Source: Dactylosporangium fulvum (GTDB lineage Bacteria > Actinomycetota > Actinomycetes > Mycobacteriales > Micromonosporaceae). From it: a stretch of DNA of 64,000 bases. The translations under genes were made by a program, and so were the position numbers. Below are positions 58,745 through 64,000 of the stretch, piece after piece. The stretch covers positions 6,038,501 to 6,102,500 of the forward strand of contig NZ_CP073720.1 of the NCBI RefSeq assembly GCF_025137375.1, written 5' to 3'. Under the pieces are notes generated by a model. The model saw only the letters and a program-made list of their open reading frames with translations, did not search any database and had not been told where the DNA came from. Position 1 is the first letter of the stretch, and each line of letters opens with the position of its first letter.

Positions 58745-59140
58745 TCAGCGCCGGTGGTATTCCTCTTCGGTCACGTGGGAGCCCCACTGGACCTCGGGGC
58801 CCTCGGCGGGCGCCTCCCACATCGCGATGTGGGTCATGAAGTGGTCGGGTGCCGCGCCGTGCCAGTGCCACTCGCCGGGCGGCGTGTGGATGGTGTCGCC
58901 CGGGCGGATCTCGACGATCTCGCCGCCGGCGACCTGGATCAGGCCGCGCCCCTCGGTGACGTGCAGGGTCTGGCCGACCGCGTGGGAGTGCCAGGCGTTG
59001 CGGGCCCCCGGGGCGAAGCGGACCACGTTCACCCGGATGCGGGAGGGTTCCTCACCCTGGGCGATCACATCGAGCCAGGCGTCGCCGGTGAACGTCTCCG
59101 CCGGCGCCTTGACGGTCGGCTGCTTGGTCACGAACTCCAT
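58745..59140 (-). CDS. Cupin domain protein
   Basis: A 131-residue single-domain cupin. Motif 1 is AWHSHAVGQTLHVTEGRG (two His, with Gln and His in place of the usual His-Glu pattern) and motif 2 is PGDTIHTPPGEWHWHGA (two more His). The set of His residues suggests a metal site. NVVRFAPGARNAWHSHAVGQTL is the form found in the carboxymuconolactone-decarboxylase-like cupins. The substrate is unknown. It is a solitary gene with an ATG start at 59140. Confidence 0.9.
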   Translation of the reverse strand: MEFVTKQPTVKAPAETFTGDAWLDVIAQGEEPSRIRVNVVRFAPGARNAWHSHAVGQTLHVTEGRGLIQVAGGEIVEIRPGDTIHTPPGEWHWHGAAPDHFMTHIAMWEAPAEGPEVQWGSHVTEEEYHRR

Positions 59141-59285
59141 GATCGCCTCCTGCGGATCGCGTCCGCTCAGCCCTGCCGGGCCGTCGGACGGGTTCGGCTG
59201 TCCACCCGTCCGACGCTACGTCCGCGCCGGGCCGGCCGGGGAGCATCCGGCGTCACCTGATCCGCCGGATGCTCCCCGCCGCGCC

Positions 59286-59648
59286 TCAGCGTCCGCCGGC
59301 GGCGTCGTACCGGTCGATGACGTCCTGGGCGAGCCGGCCCCGCTCCGAGATCTCGATGCCGTTGCGCTGTGCCCACTCCCGGATGGCCCGGTTGCGGTCC
59401 CGGTCGCCGCGGGTGGGGCCCTGCGGTGCCGCCGTCCGGCCCGCACGGCCCGGGGCGGCGGCAGCACCGCGCCGGCCGAGCTTCTTCCCCGCGGCCACAA
59501 ACGGCCCGAACGCCTCGCGCAGCTCACTCGCGTGCGCCGCGGTGAGGTCGATCTCGTAGTCCACGCCGTCGATCCCGAACGACACGGTCTCGTCCGCCGG
59601 CTTGCCGTCGATGTCGTCGACCACTTCCTGGATCACGCGCCTCGCCAC
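59286..59648 (-). CDS. lsr2: Lsr2-like nucleoid-associated protein
   Basis: A 120-residue Lsr2 homologue, a DNA-bridging protein that silences AT-rich, often foreign DNA. The N-terminal dimerisation domain has VVDDIDGKPADETVSFGIDGVDYEIDL and SELREAFGPFV. A basic, Ala/Gly-rich linker (KLGRRGAAAAPGRAGRTAAP) follows. The C-terminal DNA-binding domain has IREWAQRNGIEISERGRLAQDVIDRYDAA with the minor-groove RGR motif. GTG 59648 with AAGGAA seven bases upstream gives the usual N-terminus; an ATG at 59678 would add ten residues. This is probably one of several genomic copies. Confidence 0.93.
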   Translation of the reverse strand: MARRVIQEVVDDIDGKPADETVSFGIDGVDYEIDLTAAHASELREAFGPFVAAGKKLGRRGAAAAPGRAGRTAAPQGPTRGDRDRNRAIREWAQRNGIEISERGRLAQDVIDRYDAAGGR

Positions 59649-59936
59649 AACCCGTTCCTTCCCTTTCGCACCGGTCATGTGCGCCTGCCCGGTCACCTAC
59701 CCGGGGGCGCGATCGGAACACATTGTCACACAAGTCGTTTGGGACCAAATGACGCGGCCGTATCGGTATTTCCCCGCGAATGGGAGCGCACCCGCACAGG
59801 ACAATTCCGAAGGGAGATTCTGTCGTTCCGGGTAATGGCAGACGTCCCGGCGCGAACGCCCGGCCGTGGTGCCGGTGCCCCCTGGCGGTAGGTCAGGTGG
59901 CCGAAGGTGACGATCGCGCTCGTGCCGCGCCGACCG
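59649..59936. other. Intergenic stretch upstream of lsr2 and the flavin reductase
   Basis: Around 290 bp separate the divergent lsr2 start from the SoxR-type promoter. The part from 59725 to 59830 is relatively A/T-rich (GTTTGGGACCAAATGACG, GGTATTTCCCC), as is usual near lsr2 genes that silence themselves. No gene or clear dyad is found here. Confidence 0.5.
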
Positions 59937-59967
59937 TTGACCTCAACACGGGTTGAGGTTTTAGCGT
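59937..59967 (+). promoter_or_regulatory. SoxR/MerR-type promoter with 19-bp spacer and internal dyad
   Basis: TTGACC (59937-59942) and TAGCGT (59962-59967) are spaced by 19 bp. The dyad ACCTCAAC-ACGG-GTTGAGGT (59940-59959) fills the spacer. MerR-family activators such as SoxR bind CCTCAA...TTGAGG dyads inside promoters with an overlong 19-bp spacer, so both sequence and geometry fit. The promoter faces the flavin reductase-like gene at 60019. Confidence 0.82.
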
Positions 59968-60018
59968 GCCCTTGTGTGGCCGTTCGGGCGGACGCGGCCG
60001 AGGTGGAAGGGCAAGACG

Positions 60019-60534
60019 GTGACCGCTGTGGTGACGCGAACGGACGACGCCGGCCGCGCCGGCCTGGTCGACGAGTTCCGGGCGGCGTTCCGGGCCCATC
60101 CCGCCGGGGTGGCGCTCATCGCCGCGCGCGGCCCGCACGGCCCCGTCGGGCTGACCGTGTCCAGCGTCGCGTCGGTGTCGGCGGCCCCGCCCGCGCTGTC
60201 GTTCTCCCTGGGTGCCGGCCTGTCCGCGCGTGCCCTGCTCGCCGCGGAGACGTTCGTCGTGCACCTGCTGCACGGCGGCAGCGTCGACCTCGCCCGGGCG
60301 TTCGCGACCAGCGGCGCCCCGCGCTTCACCGCCGACCAGGGCTGGATGACCCTGCCGACCGGCGAACCGGCACTCGCCGGTGCCGGCGTCGTGATGCGCT
60401 GCCGGCGCCTGCACGCGGTCCCCGTCGGCGACGCGACCCTGGTGGCGGCCGAGGTGCTGGAGATCCTGGCCCGCCCGTCCGGCGGGCAGCCGCTCGTCTA
60501 CCACGACCGCGCGTACCACCGCTTCGACGGATAA
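60019..60534 (+). CDS. Flavin reductase-like domain protein
   Basis: A 171-residue FMN-binding split-barrel protein. VDEFRAAFRAHPAGVALIAARGPHGPVGLTVSSVASVSAAPPALSFSLGAG is the flavin-reductase signature with the T-x-SS-xxS loop. LLAAETFVVHLLHGGSVDLARAFA follows, and YHDRAYHRF closes it. It would reduce FMN with NAD(P)H, or supply reduced flavin to an oxygenase. GTG 60019 has GGAAGGG seven bases upstream; GTG 59974 is an alternative. The SoxR-type promoter upstream suggests induction by redox-cycling compounds. Confidence 0.9.
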   Translation: MTAVVTRTDDAGRAGLVDEFRAAFRAHPAGVALIAARGPHGPVGLTVSSVASVSAAPPALSFSLGAGLSARALLAAETFVVHLLHGGSVDLARAFATSGAPRFTADQGWMTLPTGEPALAGAGVVMRCRRLHAVPVGDATLVAAEVLEILARPSGGQPLVYHDRAYHRFDG

Positions 60535-60594
60535 CCGCCTGGCGACAGCGCTACGGGCGGCCACCGGCCGGGACCCCGACGGGTCCGGCCGAGG

Positions 60595-61170
60595 TCACCG
60601 GTCGGTGTCACGCACGGTCGGGGCCTCCTCGAGCAGTGGACCGAGGATCGTGCGCCAGTTGCCGGGCAGGTCCGCGGCCAGGTAGGCGAGGTAGCGGCGC
60701 AGCACCAGCCCCGCGTCCGGGCCGTCGAGTCCCAGGCAGCGGTCGATGGTCTCCCAGCCGTCGTCCGGGTCGAGACCGAGCCGGGTCAGGGCCGCGGCGA
60801 CCTCCTCGTCCTCGAACAGGTCCTCGGTCCAGCCGACCGCCGCGCCCATGAGGTACCGCAGGTGGTAGCTCATCTCGCCGGCCCGCAGCGCGCCGGTGTC
60901 CAGCTCGGTGTCCGCCCGGTCGCCGGTCAGCATGGACTCCTCCACGGCGCCGGCCACCAGCTCGGACCAGTAGGCCGCGTCGTGCCGGCCGTCGGTCTGC
61001 GCCAGGTGCGCGGCGGCGAACTCGGCCATCGCCGCGGCGTCGTCGATCAGCGGGGAGACGACCAGGTCGCTGCTGTGGTCGAAGCCGAAGTAGTACCGGC
61101 GCCCGTCCACGGTCAGCGACTCGATCCCGGCGACGTGACCGTCGCGTTCGTCCAGCGGCTCGTAGGTCAT
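60595..61170 (-). CDS. Hypothetical protein, 191 aa
   Basis: A soluble, acidic protein. The N-terminal part is beta-like (GIESLTVDGRRYYFGFDHSSDLVVSPL); the rest is helical (AAMAEFAAAHLAQTD, WSELVAGAVEESMLTGDRAD, YHLRYLMGAAVGWTEDLFEDEEVAAALTRLGLDPDDGWETIDRCLG). I do not recognise the family. It begins with ATG at 61170, 33 bp downstream of the P-loop kinase gene on the same strand, and may share its transcript. Confidence 0.78.
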   Translation of the reverse strand: MTYEPLDERDGHVAGIESLTVDGRRYYFGFDHSSDLVVSPLIDDAAAMAEFAAAHLAQTDGRHDAAYWSELVAGAVEESMLTGDRADTELDTGALRAGEMSYHLRYLMGAAVGWTEDLFEDEEVAAALTRLGLDPDDGWETIDRCLGLDGPDAGLVLRRYLAYLAADLPGNWRTILGPLLEEAPTVRDTDR

Positions 61171-61203
61171 CCGGGCATCCTGCCAGGCCTCAGCCCGCCG
61201 CCG

Positions 61204-61875
61204 TCACCGGTCCGGCGCAGACGCTCGGAGTCCGAGCGTCTGCGCCGCCCGCCCGGCCAGTCCGTCCTCGGTCATCGTGGTGTCGACCTCGATGGCCCGC
61301 AGGCCGAGTTCCTTCGTCTCCGCCCGAAGGCGGTCCGTGAACATCCGGTCGCGTTCCAGCAGGTTGTGCAGTGCCCGTTCCGGATCGCCGGTCCGGCCGG
61401 CGATCTCCCACAGCGAACCCCGGCTGGCGAACGCGGCCCGCCGGAAGCCGGGCGTCGGCAGCAGCCAGACGGCTTGGCCGGGCTCGGCGAGCAGCGGCCG
61501 GACGAGAGCCGGCAGCAGCCGGAAGCCCTCGGCGACGACCGGCGGCCCGGCCGGGAGCCGCAGGAGGTCATCGACGATCAGGCCGAAGCCCTCACCGCGG
61601 TACCAGTGGAACGTCTCCAGCATGGTCTCCGGGGACCGGTGCACCCACCGTTCGTCCATGTCCATGGCGATGAACCCGTGCAGGTGAGGGCTGTCGCCGG
61701 GCGTGCTCCGCCCGGCGTGGTCCCCCATCACGGCGTCGGTCGAGTAGTGCACCAGCCCGTGCCGCTCCGCCAGCCGCCGGGCGACGGTCGACTTGCCCGC
61801 CCCGCTGCCGCCCCCGATCCAGTGGACGTGCCGCAGTCGCTCACGCAGAGACCCGGGATCCATAGGACGCATCAT
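61204..61875 (-). CDS. P-loop NTPase (small-molecule kinase-like)
   Basis: A ~223-residue AAA-type kinase-fold protein. The Walker A motif GGGSGAGKST lies near residues 21-30 (HVHWIGGGSGAGKSTVARRLAERHGL), and YSTDAVMGDH supplies the Asp that often binds Mg or substrate. VVAEGFRLLPALV is the second strand-helix and RDRMFTDRLRAETKELGL the lid region. It resembles shikimate/gluconate-type kinases and 2-phosphoglycerate kinase-like proteins; the substrate is unknown. Three ATGs (61875, 61872, 61863) are possible. Confidence 0.82.
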   Translation of the reverse strand: MMRPMDPGSLRERLRHVHWIGGGSGAGKSTVARRLAERHGLVHYSTDAVMGDHAGRSTPGDSPHLHGFIAMDMDERWVHRSPETMLETFHWYRGEGFGLIVDDLLRLPAGPPVVAEGFRLLPALVRPLLAEPGQAVWLLPTPGFRRAAFASRGSLWEIAGRTGDPERALHNLLERDRMFTDRLRAETKELGLRAIEVDTTMTEDGLAGRAAQTLGLRASAPDR

Positions 61876-61889
61876 CGCGCATCCGCGGG

Positions 61890-63818
61890 TCAGAAGTTGT
61901 GGGCGGCTCCCGTCGGGAGCAGGGCCGTGAAGCGGCCGCGGCGGGCGCGGCCCAGCCGGAGCAGCGCCATACCGATGATGATGCTCATCAGCGCCGAGGC
62001 GCACAGGCTCGTGATGTTGTCGCCCGTCACGGCCAGCGTGTCGCCGGCCGTGACCGTGATGATGAGCTTCATCACGCGGATGCTGCCGTCCGGCGCCGCG
62101 CCCAGCGCGACGACGGTGTGCTTGCCGCTCGTGAGCGTCGACGGCACCGTGACGGAGGTGCTGAAGTTGCCGCTGCCGTCGGTCGTCACGGTCTTGAGCT
62201 CCTGCGGCGCGGAGTACACGGCGAGTTTCGCCGTCGAGTACGGCGCGAACCCGGTGCCGGCGACCACGATGGACGCTCCGGGCGCGGCGGTGGCCGTGTC
62301 GCCCTGGTCCGTGGTGAGTGTCAGGTCGGTCGCCGGGACCGTGGCGGGCGGCTGCGGCGCGCTCACGGTCACCTGGTTCGACGGTGCGCTCGCGGCCGAC
62401 GGTCCGCTGTCGGAGTCGGCGACGACCGTGACCGTGTACGTGACGCCGGCCACCGCGCCGAGCACACACGTCAGCGGGGCCGGGTCACCGACCTTGGTGG
62501 AGCAGGTGGCCGGGCCGGGCGTCGCCCGGGCCGTGTAGCCGGTGACCGGGGCGCTCACGCTCGCGACGGACGCGGGCCACGAGACGGTGATGGCGCTGGT
62601 GCCGGCGACAGCCTGCACGGACGCGGGCGCCTGCGGCGGCGTGGTGGAGGCGGCCACCTGCAGCGACAGTTCCTGGTCGTCGGTGACGGCGTCGTCGTCG
62701 GTCACCCGCACCGTGAAGGTGCTGTCGCCGACCGCGGTCGGCGTGCCGCTGATCGCGCCGGTGGCGGGGTTCAGGGTCAGCCCGGCGGGCAGGTTCCCGG
62801 CGTGCACGGCCCACGTGTACGGCGCCACGCCGCCGGTCGCCGCCAGCGATGCCGAGTACGCGGTGCCGGCCTTCCCGGCCACCAGCGTGGTGGTGGTGAT
62901 CGAGAGCGGCGCGGCGCCGACCGTGATGGTGAGGGCCTGCGTGTCGGTACCGCTGGCCGCGTCGGCCACCTCGACCGTGAAGTTGCTCGTCCCCGCCGTC
63001 GTCGGCGTGCCGCTGATCGCGCCGGTGGCGGGGTTCAGGGTCAGCCCGGCAGGCAGGGTTCCCGCGTGGACGGACCAGGTGTACGGCGTCACGCCGCCGG
63101 TCGCGGCCAGCGTCGTGGAGTACGCCGCGCCTCTCACCGCACCGGGTGCCGTCGTCGTGGTGATGCCGAGCGGCGACGGGTTCACCGTGAGCGTCAGCAC
63201 CTGCGTGTCGGTGGCGCTGTTCGCGTCGGTTACCTGGACGGTGAAGGTGAAGGTGCCGGACGTCGGCGGCGTCCCGGACAGCACGCCGGTGGCGGGGTCG
63301 AACATCAGCCAGGCCGGCGGGGCGGCCGACGACAGCGACCAGGAGTACGGCGTGCTGCCGCCGGTCGCGGACACCGTCGCGGTGAAGGGCTCGCCCTGCG
63401 TCGCGTCGGCGAGTGTGGTCGTGGTGACGGTCGGCGCCGGTGACAGCACCTCCAGCGTGTAGGGCTTCGACTCCACCGACAAGGGGAACGGGCTGTTCGC
63501 GAACACCGTGAAGTTGAACGAGCCGGTCGCCGTCGGGATGCCGGACAACATGCCCCATGGGCTGAGCAACATGCCGGTCGGCAGGCTCCCCGCAGTGATC
63601 GAGAACGTGACCGGCGGCATGGCCGTCGAGGTCAGCTGCTGCATGTAGGGGACGCCCTCGGTCGCGTCCGTCAGCGTGTCCGGCGTCATCTCGGCCACCC
63701 GCGGCGGCTTGGGCCGTGACCGGTGACCGTCGGCCATGGCCGGGGTGGCGATCGTCGCCGGGGCCAGCGCGACGAGCGCGATCGCCACCCTCATCAGTCG
63801 CAATATGACGGTACGCAC
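61890..63818 (-). CDS. Ig-like repeat surface protein with LAxTG sortase signal
   Basis: A 642-residue cell-surface protein. A signal peptide (ALVALAPATIATPAMA) is followed by four putative Ig (He_PIG, cadherin-like) repeats with the hallmark GxLPxGLxLNPATGxISGTPTxxGxxxFTVxVxD. A fibronectin III-like domain (~400-490) and an IPT-like domain follow. LAVTG at 595-599, then a hydrophobic helix and RLGRARRGRF, forms a cell-wall sorting signal of the LAxTG type used by class E sortases. GTG 63818 has GAGGA six bases upstream. A role in adhesion or surface structure is inferred. Confidence 0.9.
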   Translation of the reverse strand: MRTVILRLMRVAIALVALAPATIATPAMADGHRSRPKPPRVAEMTPDTLTDATEGVPYMQQLTSTAMPPVTFSITAGSLPTGMLLSPWGMLSGIPTATGSFNFTVFANSPFPLSVESKPYTLEVLSPAPTVTTTTLADATQGEPFTATVSATGGSTPYSWSLSSAAPPAWLMFDPATGVLSGTPPTSGTFTFTVQVTDANSATDTQVLTLTVNPSPLGITTTTAPGAVRGAAYSTTLAATGGVTPYTWSVHAGTLPAGLTLNPATGAISGTPTTAGTSNFTVEVADAASGTDTQALTITVGAAPLSITTTTLVAGKAGTAYSASLAATGGVAPYTWAVHAGNLPAGLTLNPATGAISGTPTAVGDSTFTVRVTDDDAVTDDQELSLQVAASTTPPQAPASVQAVAGTSAITVSWPASVASVSAPVTGYTARATPGPATCSTKVGDPAPLTCVLGAVAGVTYTVTVVADSDSGPSAASAPSNQVTVSAPQPPATVPATDLTLTTDQGDTATAAPGASIVVAGTGFAPYSTAKLAVYSAPQELKTVTTDGSGNFSTSVTVPSTLTSGKHTVVALGAAPDGSIRVMKLIITVTAGDTLAVTGDNITSLCASALMSIIIGMALLRLGRARRGRFTALLPTGAAHNF

Positions 63819-64000
63819 TCAGTTCCTCACAATCCGTACAAAGTCGCCCTCAGGGTAGCGATCCGGATGTGAAGAACGGGATGAAACCGTAAATTTGCCT
63901 GTGTCGAGACGGCACGAGCCAGTGCCGGTGGTCCTGTGGTCCGATCCGGGAGGCAAGCGCTGGCGCCGTCCACCGTGGACGAAGGACGCTGGAAGCGGCA
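63819..64000. other. Window end, no supported gene
   Basis: The ~180 bp upstream of the surface-protein gene contain its ribosome site and probably its promoter. An A/T-rich patch (CCGTAAATTTGCC) lies near 63888-63900. No open frame with a ribosome site is seen. Confidence 0.5.

Noticed and set aside
1..64000. tRNA or rRNA genes
   Set aside because: I looked for cloverleaf features and GGTTCGAATCC-like T-loops and for rRNA core motifs and found none. A tRNAscan and Infernal run would settle it.

Overview
The window is GC-rich DNA with frequent GTG starts, short overlaps between co-directional genes and an actinobacterial gene repertoire: Lsr2, DUF3073, an ECF41 sigma factor, NarL-type two-component systems, a GH16-ricin secreted glucanase and an LAxTG-anchored surface protein. 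This points to a filamentous actinomycete, possibly Micromonosporaceae; the family-level guess is inference. It looks chromosomal. I see no tRNA, rRNA, CRISPR array, replication origin, transposase or phage gene. All family names come from reading motifs, not from a database search.

Layout. 1-2.8 kb: a DrrAB-type ABC exporter diverging from a MarR regulator, then a membrane protein diverging from a TetR regulator across a 47-bp double operator. 2.8-9.8 kb: a MacB/FtsX-type ABC exporter and two NarL-type sensor/regulator pairs placed tail to tail. 10-13.5 kb: membrane protein, D,D-carboxypeptidase, beta-propeller-like protein, DUF1877. 13.5-14.8 kb: a non-coding repeat island holding a 13-bp repeat array, a 120-bp palindromic element and 74-bp tandem repeats. 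14.8-19.7 kb: an unknown protein, GNAT, ankyrin protein, IMP dehydrogenase and VOC protein. 19.9-25.2 kb: a protease-MoxR-DUF58-VWA-VWA operon. 25.4-32.1 kb: a PadR/HAAS pair and a 1,825-residue single-chain acyl-CoA carboxylase.

32.2-38.5 kb: a cation-transporter remnant, a small Cys-rich protein, a PadR-controlled ABC exporter, DUF218 and VOC proteins, and a TetR/RibD-domain divergent pair. 39.1-42.4 kb: an ECF41 sigma operon (NAD(P)-binding protein, 67-aa protein, sigma factor) diverging from ltrA; two facing promoters with the ECF41-type TGTCACA element form one large inverted repeat. 42.5-46.6 kb: MFS transporter, NTR/TIMP-like secreted protein, NUDIX hydrolase, a LysR/EamA pair that looks cut by one deletion, and DUF3073. 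46.7-51.8 kb: a GH16 glucanase behind a LacI/CebR-like palindrome, an isochorismatase-family hydrolase, a GntR-ABC module and a LuxR remnant. 52-64 kb: an XRE-NB-ARC-TPR regulator, small membrane proteins, PPOX, DoxX, acyltransferase, cupin, Lsr2, a flavin reductase behind a SoxR-type promoter with a 19-bp spacer, a P-loop kinase and the LAxTG surface protein.

The strongest leads are the repeat island (13.6-14.8 kb), the twin ECF41 promoters (41.1 kb), the SoxR-type promoter with no soxR gene in the window (59.9 kb), the deletion scar at 46.04 kb, and a two-heptad duplication in the signalling helix of a histidine kinase (9.3 kb). No wholly new multi-gene system is evident.
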